Source: Pycnococcus provasolii
Taxonomy: Eukaryota; Chlorophyta; Pseudoscourfieldiophyceae; Pseudoscourfieldiales; Pycnococcaceae
Reading direction: 5' to 3'
Length of the DNA: 64,000 nucleotides
NCBI GenBank assembly: GCA_938743325.2
Contig: OW568881.1
Span: 620,001 to 684,000, forward strand
Shown: positions 38,768-48,493 of the stretch, in pieces
Layout of the letters: every line of letters starts with the position of its first letter
Position numbering within the stretch: position 1 is the stretch's first letter
Translations under genes and position numbers: made by a program
The notes under the pieces: model-generated
What the model saw: the letters and a program-made list of their open reading frames with translations, nothing else
Database searches by the model: none
Told to the model about the DNA's origin: nothing

Positions 38768-40636
38768 TCAAGCAAGTCGCTCCAGGAAGCCGTCGAGCCA
38801 CATGCGCAAGAGCACGTCGCTCTCGAGCGCGAAGCTGTGATGTGCGAATGGACGTAGCTTCGTCGCGTCCTGCACACCGCCGCCGTGGAAGTAGTGGTAT
38901 CGCGTGCCTCCTGACCCTCCTCGTCGGCTGTAGCGAGGTGTGCCGTGGAACAGGCACATCGAAGGAGATCGCGGCGACGGCTCAACATCTCTGATTGGAC
39001 AGCGCCACTGGCCAATGCCGTAGATGCTCACACTCGAGCAGTGACGAAGGCTCATCACTGCAGCGAGAAAGCCCGTGGATGGCGAGGTTCCCGCACCCCA
39101 CCTCATCGTCTCAGGTTCTGGAGCTCCAAGTTGTGACGCACGACGGCGCGCGCAAAGCAGCAGCGTGTGTGCATGAGCCACGAAAACACTCGAAATCAAA
39201 GACATATACACGTTGTTTTTGTGCGAGAAGCGTTTGGCAAAAGCGAGAAATTCCTGAGCCGAGACGCGGCTAAGCACGACGTGTACGGACATCCGCTGTT
39301 TATCGCCCGTGTCGCCCGTGCCTCCATCTCCATCCACGCCTCCCGTGCCAAGCCGAAGCCTCTTCGTCAATCGATATTCTTTGCTCCACTTGTGGTTCAG
39401 CATGCGAACCGATGTTCGCGATCCCGCAAGTGTTTCGTAACCACTCGTGGGACCTTGATTCACGCGAATCACGATATCGTGCTCGTCGATTTCCTTCCCA
39501 AGGGTCGCATTTGACAGCGAGCCGCCATTGCCAACCACAGCACATCGATTTGCGCGAAGCTTTGGCAGCGAAGCTGCTGCAATGGAATCTTTTTCGCTGA
39601 CAGCGCTATTGTGAATGATGGCCGGCAGCGGAACGTGAACCTGCGGCGTGCGAAGTCGCTTGAGCACCTCGGCCATACCGCGAGAACGTAGCTTACGTAC
39701 AAGAGCTGACACTCGAGCATCTTCCGAGCCGGAAGTGAGCGCCAACTCCATCGTCTGCAAATCTGGCAAGAGAACGGCGCCGCCGAGAAGCCTCTGGTAT
39801 TTCTCAGGATATCCGATAGAAGCCAGAAGTTGCCTCGCCTCGTCGAGCGTACCACCGCGAAACGAAGCGACGCGGTCTATGCCACCTTCCAGCTCCGCAG
39901 CTAGCTCAAGTTCTCGCGGGGTGCGCGGTCTCGCCTGCGCGCCCGGCACGCGCGCCCAAGTTGACGCGGATACGAAGACGTCCGGCGTCGTCGGAACGTC
40001 AAAATTCAGCACGGGTGGCGACTCTGCGTTCATCCCTTCTTTGTCCGCGCCGCGTCGACGAGCTCGCCAGTACGCGAGAAAGCTTCCTCTACCTCTCTGG
40101 GGCATTGCACACGCTTGCTGTGCAAGTTGCGAAGCTATTTGATAAACTTCCTCTTCGCCGTCGTCCTCGTCGTTGCTCGTGTGGTTGACGAGAAGAGAAG
40201 ATGCCGGCGGCATTGGCCGAGGTGGAAGAGGCGGTGGATGTTTTGGTGCCTCAGAACGCGTTCCTGTAAGGCTGAGAACGTCCGAGCGATTGAGAAGAAA
40301 CTCGCGCGTAAACGGTATTGTCAGGTCATCGCAAAGTCCGCGCACTCGCGACGAGGTTGCAAGCCAAGGCAGTGTAGCAGCAGGTGTCGTTGTTGACGGT
40401 GTGAACGTGTGTGTGATTGTAATGGTTGTGGTTGTGGTTGTGGTTGTGGTTGTGGTTGTGGCAGCCTTATTAGGCGCTAGTCGGCGCGCCGTAGCTGGTT
40501 TTGGCAACGAGATCGGGTAGACGTCGTCCGACTTGGCATCTTCCCTCTTGTGCTCGTACGGCGTCGGGATGAGTGCGAGCAGGGCACACGTGACGAGCGC
40601 GCCTGCGATCTGCGTTTGGCGTGCGCGCACCTTCAT
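38768..40636 (-). CDS. Sialyltransferase-like protein (GT29 family), copy B
   Basis: 622 residues from the ATG at 40636 (MKVRARQTQIAGAL); the longer frame begins at a non-ATG codon. A short tail and one span (IAGALVTCALLALIP) are followed by a very long stem, with a Thr run encoded by (gtggtt)n at about 40415-40460. Motif L is CAVVGNGGSLSNATLGKEID and VIRVNQGPTSGYE, motif S is SPSTGFLAAVMSLRHCSSVS followed by YGIG, and the VS pair is in HHSFALESDVLL. It resembles plant and algal GT29 proteins. It is not a tandem duplicate of copy A; the two differ strongly outside the motifs. Confidence 0.85.
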   Translation of the reverse strand: MKVRARQTQIAGALVTCALLALIPTPYEHKREDAKSDDVYPISLPKPATARRLAPNKAATTTTTTTTTTTTITITHTFTPSTTTPAATLPWLATSSRVRGLCDDLTIPFTREFLLNRSDVLSLTGTRSEAPKHPPPLPPRPMPPASSLLVNHTSNDEDDGEEEVYQIASQLAQQACAMPQRGRGSFLAYWRARRRGADKEGMNAESPPVLNFDVPTTPDVFVSASTWARVPGAQARPRTPRELELAAELEGGIDRVASFRGGTLDEARQLLASIGYPEKYQRLLGGAVLLPDLQTMELALTSGSEDARVSALVRKLRSRGMAEVLKRLRTPQVHVPLPAIIHNSAVSEKDSIAAASLPKLRANRCAVVGNGGSLSNATLGKEIDEHDIVIRVNQGPTSGYETLAGSRTSVRMLNHKWSKEYRLTKRLRLGTGGVDGDGGTGDTGDKQRMSVHVVLSRVSAQEFLAFAKRFSHKNNVYMSLISSVFVAHAHTLLLCARRRASQLGAPEPETMRWGAGTSPSTGFLAAVMSLRHCSSVSIYGIGQWRCPIRDVEPSPRSPSMCLFHGTPRYSRRGGSGGTRYHYFHGGGVQDATKLRPFAHHSFALESDVLLRMWLDGFLERLA

Positions 40637-41222
40637 GCTCTGCGCCTTGCCGGCATATCTGTTCGCGCAGAATAAGGGCGACGACAAATGTCGTTGGCAG
40701 TTGTGACGTTATTCGAATGGCTTGAAGCCGTGCGGCCGTTCCGAAAGAGGACAAAAAGAGCTTAAGAGCCTCCCTCCGCAGTCCGGGCGTTTGCGTGCGT
40801 GTTGGGACTTGGGAGCCTGGGACCCGGACGCCCCTTCCTCGACCTGGTAAAGGTAGGAAGGGAAGGGAAGGGGCCTGGGAAGAGAGAGAGACGGATGATT
40901 GGCACAAGGTGACACGAGACAAGTGACCTGTAGTATAGGATAGGTACGACAGAACTATCATAAGGGGCCCACCCACCACGTGATGTCACTGTCACTCCCT
41001 CAAACTACTAAGGTTAGTTCTAGTTCGTCAACATGGATTGATGTGACCCATATTTTATATGCCGTTTCTTTCAATTCCAGGCAGTGTTCTTTTCTTAATT
41101 TCTTTTCTCTCTCAACTGTTTCTTTCTCGTCCCGTTCCCGCCTCTGTTCTCTTTCTTCTTTTGGCGTCCCCTCCCCTCCCCTCCCCTCCACCCCAGCACT
41201 CCCGGAAGCCAGTCGCTTCAGC
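40637..41222. other. Intergenic, divergent between GT29 copy B and the M23 gene
   Basis: No gene. Pyrimidine-rich tract cccctcccctcccctcc near 41168-41190 just before the M23 start. Confidence 0.5.
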
Positions 41223-42377
41223 ATGGCGACCAACTACGGCGTACAAGGCGTGCAACCGCCAGCTGGAAACCGGCGTGCGAAGAGGCGGGCGTGCACGCTT
41301 GCACGACGCGGGGGGAGTGCCGCCGCAAAACTTACGCCGCTGTTCGACGTCGCCTCGAACCAGCTCGCGATCCATCACGTCGCGGCCGTCTGGCAGGACC
41401 TGCTGAGCGGCATGAACGGAAGGCTGCAGTGGGGGAGCCACCAGCCTTGCCCAGACTTTCGCGTCTCCACAACAGATCCTGGGCAGGGCGACACAATCGC
41501 GGTCATGGTTCGCGTGCCTCCACCGGATAACGTTCTCGCGGCCGCTCTGCGCGCGGGCGCGAGGTTGCACGCAGGCGGCGATCTCGTATCCGTGACGTGG
41601 GAGGGAACACGCGTGCCTTGCTTCCCGTGCACGCCAGCAGGAAGCGGCAGAGCGGATGGAAAAAGACGCGCCGTCGTTTGGCGCGCTTTCGTCGCAACCA
41701 CGCCTCTGGACAGCTCGCGCGACTACACTCTTGAGGTGCGCGTCAACGACGGCCTGCACCGGCCCGCGCAGGCTCACGCGTTCCTGCGCGAGCGCGTCTT
41801 TCCCACCGAACATATTTGGCTTCCCGAGGGTCGACGAGGTGCCGTGTCTGATCCGGCCGCGTCTCGCCGCGTCGATGTGGCCCTGACACACGAGGCGCCC
41901 GAGCAGCACTGGAGTGGGCGGTTTCGCGACCCAGTGGACCCGAAGTTGACGGTTGTGACGACGCCGTACGGATCACGGAGGTACTACAACGGCACGTTCC
42001 GCGAAGGCTACTACCACGGTGGCGTGGACCTTGCCGCGGATACGGGCACACCCGTCACCGCTTCTGAGGCTGGCCGCGTCGTGCTGGCAGCCCGCGAGGA
42101 GGAGGGCTTTGCGGTGGAGGGCAACTGCGTCGTCATCGACCACGGGCACGGCGTGACGAGCCTGTACGCGCACCTCGACAGCTTGAATGTCGATGAAGGC
42201 GATGTCGTCAAGGCGGGTGACCTTGTTGGCGCGATGGGAAACACCGGCGCGAGCACCGGACCGCACCTGCACTATAGCCTGTTCGTGCACGGCAGATCTG
42301 TGGACCCCGCACCATGGATGGCGAGCCTGCACGACGACGAGCACGTGTCCAACTCCAGGCCGCCGTGGGCATGCTAA
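41223..42377 (+). CDS. M23/LytM-type metallopeptidase
   Basis: 384 residues from the ATG at 41223 (MATNYGVQGVQPP); the upstream frame is pyrimidine-rich leader. The N-terminus is basic (RRAKRRACTLARRG). The C-terminal 130 residues are a LytM fold with zinc ligands in YYHGGVDLAAD (H, D) and GPHLHYS (H-x-H), and the glycine-rich GNTGASTGPHLHY signature. Bacterial relatives cut peptidoglycan cross-bridges. The middle domain (about 40-230) is unrecognised. In a eukaryote this could act in a plastid, on food bacteria, or on another substrate. Bacterial origin is likely but old: GC and codon use match the neighbours. Confidence 0.85.
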   Translation: MATNYGVQGVQPPAGNRRAKRRACTLARRGGSAAAKLTPLFDVASNQLAIHHVAAVWQDLLSGMNGRLQWGSHQPCPDFRVSTTDPGQGDTIAVMVRVPPPDNVLAAALRAGARLHAGGDLVSVTWEGTRVPCFPCTPAGSGRADGKRRAVVWRAFVATTPLDSSRDYTLEVRVNDGLHRPAQAHAFLRERVFPTEHIWLPEGRRGAVSDPAASRRVDVALTHEAPEQHWSGRFRDPVDPKLTVVTTPYGSRRYYNGTFREGYYHGGVDLAADTGTPVTASEAGRVVLAAREEEGFAVEGNCVVIDHGHGVTSLYAHLDSLNVDEGDVVKAGDLVGAMGNTGASTGPHLHYSLFVHGRSVDPAPWMASLHDDEHVSNSRPPWAC

Positions 42378-42444
42378 ATGTTTTTTATTTTACGAGTTAC
42401 GTTATACTATTACTAGATATTAGTTCCTGCGAACGGCGGTGTCT

Positions 42445-44793
42445 TTAAGCCTTTGGCGGCTTCTCGGCATACGCCATCGAGCCGTTCATGCTTCTCCTGT
42501 GCCCTTGCGTCGTGCGACCCTTGAGCAGCCCGAGCGCCTTCTGCTTGATGCTTGCGCGCCCGCTTAGCCGATCTACGCTCCGTGACGGTGTGCGCGGCTC
42601 TTTTGAGCCTTTTTCTTCGGCAGCGCCGCTGCCGCCAGCCGCCAGCTTCGCCTTGAGCCTTTCCACCTCAACCTTAAGGCTTTGGTTCTCTTCGTACAGA
42701 GCCGCCGAACCTCTCGCGTGCGCGGTAGATACCTCGCCGCCAACTCTTGCCGAGTATGCACGTGCGCGCGGTGCCGTCGACGGGGTGGCGACGATCTTCT
42801 CCATCTCGTGGCGCTCCTGTGCGCCGGCGCCTGTGCTGCTGCTTTCTGCACCCGTGCCCGCGTCGTACGAGCGCCAAAAATCGTATCTATATCTTGCGCG
42901 CGCACCCGTGAGAGACTTCTGATGCAAAAGCCCAATATCAGTCTGCGCAAGCGACGCGCCTGTGCCTGTGCCACTAGCATCTGGATCGCCCATGAGTATG
43001 CCCTCCTTTTTCGCCAGGGCTAGAATCTCGTCTCTGGTCATTCCCGTAGCCTCGAGAAGGCGCCAGATGTTGCTCACCACCTCGCGCTGGTCGGACACAA
43101 TCTCGTCGCGCACCGCAATTTGAAAGCGCAGCTCTTGATTCGTCACGCTCATCAACCGGTACTGACTCAAAATCTTCAGGAATGCCGTTCCCTTTTTCTC
43201 TTGTATCGCAGCGTCAATTTTCGCTTGCAGCGCCTTTCGAGAAGTCTCGTTGTACTCGATATCCGCGCGAATGCGCACTCCCGTCTGCTCGTTCTCACGT
43301 ATGCTGTCAACAATCGACGCGCGGTGCTCCTCGAGAGTCGCAGCATCCACATCGCCGCGCCCGGAGGCTGCCGTCTCCTCAATGCTCTGCAGCTCGCACC
43401 TGTTCGTGACGTTCGCATCCTCAAGCTCGTACAGCGCCTTCTGCAAATTAATGCGCTCTTCGACATTCGCGCTAATCTCCGTGCTCAGATCGTGCAGCCA
43501 ACTGAGCGCATCGTCGCTCGCGCCCGTATCCACAGGTCGCGCAGGCCCGCGTTCTGCCAGCTGCTGGCGAAGAATGGTAACCTCTCCCTGAAGCTCGTCA
43601 ATCATGCGCTGATACTCGCTGACGTGTCGCTCCACCGTTCCAACGTTCGTTGAAATGTGCGTTTTGATTTCCTTCGCACGGTCGGCGTACTTGAGCGTGT
43701 TGATCGTATGCGCATACTGCGCGGCGCCGCAGCTCACAGTTGCGACCATAGCGGTTCTCGAGTTCCCGCTGAGGCCATCTTTTAGCATGCGCGTGAGCTT
43801 GGAGTTGCGGTACGGGACGTACGACATGCCCCTCTTGCCCTCTTGCCGCTTGCCGAGCGCGTTGATGCAGTTTGCAAGGGCGAGAAGGCTTCGGTTGATG
43901 TTCGCGCCGTCGCGCAGCTTCTGCCCCGCATTGTTCGTCTCCGCCGCGCGCTCCGAGCCGGCTAGATCTACCATGGCGAGCTTGCCGCGCATCACCTTGC
44001 CCAGGTACCGGTTGCGCTCGCTTCTTCGCACAACCACCTCGAGCACGGCGTGGCTTCGCGACGACGTCTGGTTCGCGTTCGTCGCCTCGGTTTTCCTGCG
44101 CGCGTTTCCGTCGGACAGAAGCGCCATGATTTCGTTGGCGTCGTGCACCTGCACGCGGCGCAGTCCAGCGACCATAATTCCTTGGTCTGGGTCTTCTCTG
44201 AGCTCGAGCGGCCCAGATACGGGCACGAGGAGGTCGACGATGACCTCGTTGTACACCTCAAGGTACGAGCAGCTGACGTCGAAGTCGTCGGCGCTATTCG
44301 ACTCGACGGCAACGCGTTCGAAGATGGCCTCCAGGCTTCGCACCATGAGCCCCGGGTCTCGCTGCGAGCCGACCATGGTGTACGTCTTTCCCGACCCCGT
44401 CGCTCCGTACGCAAAGACGGTGGCGTTGAGTCCCCGCAGCACGCCGCTGACGAGGTCCGTGCATACGGTATCAAAGATGTGTTTGTTCGTATCCTTCGTG
44501 TCGAACGCGGTGTCGAAGACGAACTTCCTTTCCTTGGAGCGTCCCTGCACTTTGTCGAGGTAATCTTTTGACAGGTCCGGGTCCATGACGACGACCATTT
44601 TACCGTCGAGCACTCTGACGATGGACCTGTCCTGTTGCTTCCCCGACGCCTCGTGCTTGACGAGCGGCCTGACGCGCAGCGCGACGATGAGCGAGGCGGC
44701 GGTGGCCTTGCCTTCTCCAGCAGCCTTGGTTGGCGCCCCGAGCGACGCGGCGGAGGTGCGCACGCCGGAGGAGTCGTGCGCGTCGGCCGTCAT
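42445..44793 (-). CDS. Kinesin-8 family motor (KIF18/19-like)
   Basis: 782 residues from the ATG at 44793 (MTADAHDSSG). The motor domain spans about 30-385, with P-loop GATGSGKTYT, NQTSSRSHAV (switch I), VDLAGSERA (switch II), GANINRSLLALANCINAL and VPYRNSKLTRMLKDGL. The kinesin-8-typical neck TLKYADRAKEIK follows, then coiled coils to about 640 and a Ser/Arg-rich tail. Kinesin-8 motors walk to microtubule plus ends and limit their length in spindles and cilia. The neighbouring DNAAF1 gene fits a ciliary setting, though that is only context. Confidence 0.92.
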   Translation of the reverse strand: MTADAHDSSGVRTSAASLGAPTKAAGEGKATAASLIVALRVRPLVKHEASGKQQDRSIVRVLDGKMVVVMDPDLSKDYLDKVQGRSKERKFVFDTAFDTKDTNKHIFDTVCTDLVSGVLRGLNATVFAYGATGSGKTYTMVGSQRDPGLMVRSLEAIFERVAVESNSADDFDVSCSYLEVYNEVIVDLLVPVSGPLELREDPDQGIMVAGLRRVQVHDANEIMALLSDGNARRKTEATNANQTSSRSHAVLEVVVRRSERNRYLGKVMRGKLAMVDLAGSERAAETNNAGQKLRDGANINRSLLALANCINALGKRQEGKRGMSYVPYRNSKLTRMLKDGLSGNSRTAMVATVSCGAAQYAHTINTLKYADRAKEIKTHISTNVGTVERHVSEYQRMIDELQGEVTILRQQLAERGPARPVDTGASDDALSWLHDLSTEISANVEERINLQKALYELEDANVTNRCELQSIEETAASGRGDVDAATLEEHRASIVDSIRENEQTGVRIRADIEYNETSRKALQAKIDAAIQEKKGTAFLKILSQYRLMSVTNQELRFQIAVRDEIVSDQREVVSNIWRLLEATGMTRDEILALAKKEGILMGDPDASGTGTGASLAQTDIGLLHQKSLTGARARYRYDFWRSYDAGTGAESSSTGAGAQERHEMEKIVATPSTAPRARAYSARVGGEVSTAHARGSAALYEENQSLKVEVERLKAKLAAGGSGAAEEKGSKEPRTPSRSVDRLSGRASIKQKALGLLKGRTTQGHRRSMNGSMAYAEKPPKA

Positions 44794-45940
44794 GGCTGAG
44801 GTGCGGTGAGGTTGAAGTTTGGGAGGGAAGGGGGAGGGAAAGGAAAGGGGCACCTTCGAAGGGCGGTCGTTTGAACTTCAAGGGGGACAAGGGGGACACG
44901 CAACGGGGCAATACTAGTATATTTTATATCCCCTATCACCCCCTCCCCTGGCACTGGAGGTTTGGGGGTGTCATCTTGACTGGGCGTATGCTTTAAAAAA
45001 AAATTACAATTCTGTATGAAAAAAGATGATTGGCGAGTTCTACGTACAGTAGTTTCGGCCGGACTTTTCATGTGGTGGGCACTGGGCAAGAATTCAATGA
45101 GCACAATTTGTACTGTAACTTCTGTTATGGTTACTGGTTAGGGTTGTCTAGGCAACAACCCCTTTCTTGCGTGTGTTTGACACAGGTGGACCCGAACCCC
45201 GACTGCCTGGAAAGGTAAAGTCGTACGGTACACCTGCGTAAGGTTAACCATAGTCCTATCCTACCTATATACTAACCTAATAAAATCAGGTGCCGAGCAG
45301 TGATGACACGCCCAAGTCCATAACCTTACAGTACACAAAGTCCGTCTCCAGTTCTCCTTTTCCTTTTCCAGTGCGCCAGTGCGGTAGTCCCATGAGTGCC
45401 TTGAGTGGTCGCATGATCCTAGGACTATGGAGTGGAGTGGCGACGTCTCGTGGGCTAAAAATTGAGGCTCTGTTATGTACTGCACCCGTGCTTAAGCCGA
45501 CTCTCTCCAGACTCTCTCTCTCTCTCTGACAGTCTGATCAGGACTTCGAGAAGAGAAGAGAAGAAGAAGACCCGCGGCCTCGAGACGAGACGAGACGAGA
45601 CGAAACGAAACGAGAGGAGGGTCGTTTTTAGTCTATGGCAACTTCTCCTCGACCAGACCTTTACAGAGACTTGAGAGTGCTCTGAGCCTGAGTGAGACCT
45701 TGCACCTAATTATTAGTCTAAGCACCTTGCCCGCGCCTTTACTAGTACGACAGGTGTTTCCGGATGGTTTTCCCTCCCCTCCAGTTCTCCCCGTTCTCCC
45801 CTCCCCGTTCTCCCGTTCTCCCAGTTCTCGGGCCATTGCTCGGGGGACCTGACCTGCTCGCCCGGGGGGAACGAGACGGCCTTCTTCTCGGGCCTTGTGC
45901 GTGATCTCCCTCCTCCCATTCTCGTAAGTTAGGAGCTATC
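44794..45940. other. Intergenic, divergent between kinesin-8 and DNAAF1 genes
   Basis: No supported gene. Contains gagacgagacgagacgagac around 45583-45602, a ctctctctct run near 45505-45525 and CCCGTTCTCC repeats near 45785-45830. Confidence 0.5.
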
Positions 45941-47161
45941 ATGGAGATCTCGAAGGAGTACGTGCGCGTGCACTGCCAGCAGAACGGCGGGTACCGCCAA
46001 CCAGCACTCAACGATAAGCTGTACCTGCACTACAAGGGAATCACCGACATCGGAGACGCGCTCGAGGAATACACAAACCTCAAGGCGCTCTTTCTCGAAA
46101 GCAACGGAATTGACACCTTCGACGGAATCAGGCACCTCGCGAACCTCAAGTGCCTCTTCCTGCAGCAGAACGCGTTCACGGACATGGACGGGTGCGAGGG
46201 ACTCGAACAGCTCACGACGCTGAACCTAACCAGCAACCAAATATGCGAGGTTGACGGAATCGCGGGAAACTGCCCGCAGCTCGAAACGCTGCAGCTCGCA
46301 AAGAATAAACTCACGACGCTCAAGAGCATAGAACACCTCGCGGAGTGCGCAAGCTTAAACACGCTCGACCTATCCGACAACCAGCTCGAGAACGGGGAGG
46401 AGGTGATCGCACTGCTCTCCAAGTTGCCTGAACTGCGCGTGCTCTATCTCAAGGGAAACCCGCTCGTGCGCGTCACAAGACACTACCGCAAGACGGTCAT
46501 CGCATCGATACCCACGCTGACGTACCTCGACGAAAGGCCAGTCTTTCCGAACGAAAGGCGCACGTCCGAGGCGTGGATGGCCGCGGGCGGAGTCGCGGGG
46601 GGAGAGGTGGCACTCGAGGCGGAGCGCGAGATGCGACGCACCATACAGGAGGAGAAGCGCATCGAGGAGCAGCGCAACTTCGAGCACCTCAAGGAATGGC
46701 GTGCAAAGGCATTTGCAGGACGCGAGCGCATGGAGTCGACGCGTGCTGCGCTGGAGCGCATGGAGAAGCGTCGAGCTGCCATTGAGGCGGAGGAGGAGGT
46801 GTTCGAGGATGACGACCTCGACGAATACCTAAGCGGTTCTGACGACGAGGAGTGGAAGCCTCTCGAGGAGCCGCCGGAGCTCATCCGCGCGCGAGAGAAG
46901 CTTGCACGCTACTCCGCAAGGCCAGGCGAGGAGGAGCCTGAGGAGCTCACCGAGGCTCGCCGGCGACTCGCAAAGCAGGGACTCGGCGTGCAGCAGGCGC
47001 ACTGGCCAGCCGCGGATCCTGGAGAGGTTGTGCAGGCTGCTCGCGCGTCCACGGGCGTGAATGACGGCGACGACGACGACGACGACGACTACATGCCGCC
47101 ACTCGAAGTCGTGACACCGGGAGACACGCCGAGGGACACGCCGACGCCTTCGCTACAGTAA
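45941..47161 (+). CDS. DNAAF1: Dynein axonemal assembly factor 1 (LRRC50/ODA7-like)
   Basis: 406 residues. About six leucine-rich repeats of the SDS22 type span about 25-175 (LYLHYKGITDIG, LKALFLESNGIDTF, LKCLFLQQNAFTDM, LTTLNLTSNQICEV). They are closed by the LRR cap LRVLYLKGNPLVRVTRHYRK and TYLDERPVFPNERRTSEAW, which is diagnostic for this family. A coiled coil (about 225-290) and acidic tail follow. The protein works in the cytosol on pre-assembly of outer and inner dynein arms, so the organism builds, or recently built, motile cilia. The human protein is much longer; the short form is normal for protists. The stop at 47159 is followed within 10 bases by a 3'-flank element. Confidence 0.92.
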   Translation: MEISKEYVRVHCQQNGGYRQPALNDKLYLHYKGITDIGDALEEYTNLKALFLESNGIDTFDGIRHLANLKCLFLQQNAFTDMDGCEGLEQLTTLNLTSNQICEVDGIAGNCPQLETLQLAKNKLTTLKSIEHLAECASLNTLDLSDNQLENGEEVIALLSKLPELRVLYLKGNPLVRVTRHYRKTVIASIPTLTYLDERPVFPNERRTSEAWMAAGGVAGGEVALEAEREMRRTIQEEKRIEEQRNFEHLKEWRAKAFAGRERMESTRAALERMEKRRAAIEAEEEVFEDDDLDEYLSGSDDEEWKPLEEPPELIRAREKLARYSARPGEEEPEELTEARRRLAKQGLGVQQAHWPAADPGEVVQAARASTGVNDGDDDDDDDYMPPLEVVTPGDTPRDTPTPSLQ

Positions 47162-47170
47162 AATAATCTA

Positions 47171-47282
47171 CGATCGCCCATTCAGTAAAGTAATGGAGTT
47201 TATGCTTCATGGAGTGGTCGTCCGTTGTTCGCACCACTCAACACCCTTTTAGCGGCGCCTTTCAGCAGCGCGCGTTTTCGTA
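47171..47282 (+). repeat. 3'-flank repeat element, copy 3
   Basis: gatcgcccattcagtaaagt, then ggtcgtccgttgttcgcacc, then tttcagcagcgcgcg. Further on, tgaatgggcgattcc at 47345-47359 is an inverted match of the first 13 bases, so this copy may be bounded by short inverted repeats. A telomere-like gttagggttagggg lies between at about 47303-47316. Confidence 0.75.
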
Positions 47283-47394
47283 CTTGACGCGGTGCAAGGT
47301 GGCGTTAGGGTTAGGGGTACGACGCGAACGCATCATTCCATGTTGAATGGGCGATTCCAAGAAAATAATCTTAATAACGTCGTAACGTTCATAA

Positions 47395-47559
47395 CTATAC
47401 AAATTCAACAGTTAGCAGCGCCGCGGTAAAGGCGACGTAAACGTCGTAGAGCGGAACGAGCTGCGTTCCCGCGACGCCGAGCGTGCATAGTTTGCGAACT
47501 TCATCGCAGCTGTGCGCGCGCACTGCGCGCAGGCACGCGTCGTCGTTGTCGTTCGCCAT
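47395..47559 (-). CDS. Possible 54-residue small protein
   Basis: ATG at 47559 to TAG at 47395: MANDNDDACLRAVRAHSCDE ... VYVAFTAALLTVEFV. Base composition is GC-rich like real genes nearby, with a hydrophobic C-terminus. No family recognised; a longer overlapping frame exists (47621-47412). Weak call. Confidence 0.3.
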   Translation of the reverse strand: MANDNDDACLRAVRAHSCDEVRKLCTLGVAGTQLVPLYDVYVAFTAALLTVEFV

Positions 47560-48493
47560 TGGCGCACTGGAGCTGCGTCGCAGTAAGTACTCGGCGAGGC
47601 TAAGTCAGCCAAGTCAGCCAAGAGGCCGAGTCAGCCAAGAAACCAGATAGGACCTTTTTGGGGGATTCATCCTTGTATCGAAGTGGAAAACTTGTTACAC
47701 AAGCTCGACAGTCGACACCAACTGCTCCAGTTAGACTACAGTACATCGAAGTCTAATGGGTCTAAGTAGCCGTTGGAAAAGAGGAGGAGAGTGAGAAAAG
47801 GAAACCTTGCCCACCCCCCTTGACCACCCCCCTTCGGCCATTCCCCGAAGACCGAGGTTGTGTGAGGACTGTGTGAGGAGGTTGTATCATACGGGTACAG
47901 TAGTCTAAGGTAAGAGCCTTATGCGACAAGCCGACAAAGAGGGGGGGAACGAAGAGGAAGGCCACAATGACACAAGCAAGGGGACAGAAGATGTACAGTA
48001 GATTCGACAAAAGAGCCGTTGCCAAATTCCAAGTAAAAAAGCTTGTTGGTGCTCCTCCCAAGAACCAGCGGAAAGAAAGAACAAGAACAAGAACAAGAAC
48101 AAGAACAGCGGCAACCCTCCAGAAACGGGTAGTAGGGTACCCTTACCCGTATTAGGGAAAGGAAACGAAAGGCCGGGAACGAGGATTCCGCTTTGGTTGC
48201 GTGAGAGTTGAATTCTGTTGAAGTTGACCACCCCTTCCCTTCCCCAGTCTAGGAAGGAGACCCGGGGGGACATGCATATCTGTCAATTTATTTAGGTAAG
48301 GCAAGGGAAGGGAAGTGTCCGTTGTGCTGTGCTGTGTTGTGTTGCCCCCCCTTTTCCTTCCCTTCTGCCCTTTTGGTTTGCACGTTGCCCTCCAAGGGGA
48401 AAGACTTGCAATCCCCGTCTTATTACAAGGGTTGCCCAAGGGCGCACGTCCCCCTCCCTCCCCTCCCCTCCCTCTTCATTATTCGCACCCGTC
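47560..48493. other. Intergenic
   Basis: No confident gene; frames at 47762-48273 are compositionally biased and overlap in several frames. Contains (acaaga)n / agaacaagaacaagaacaag near 48079-48106. Confidence 0.45.

Noticed and set aside
47762-48273. Hydrophobic ORFs on the minus strand
   Set aside because: Overlapping frames in biased sequence, with no family signal.
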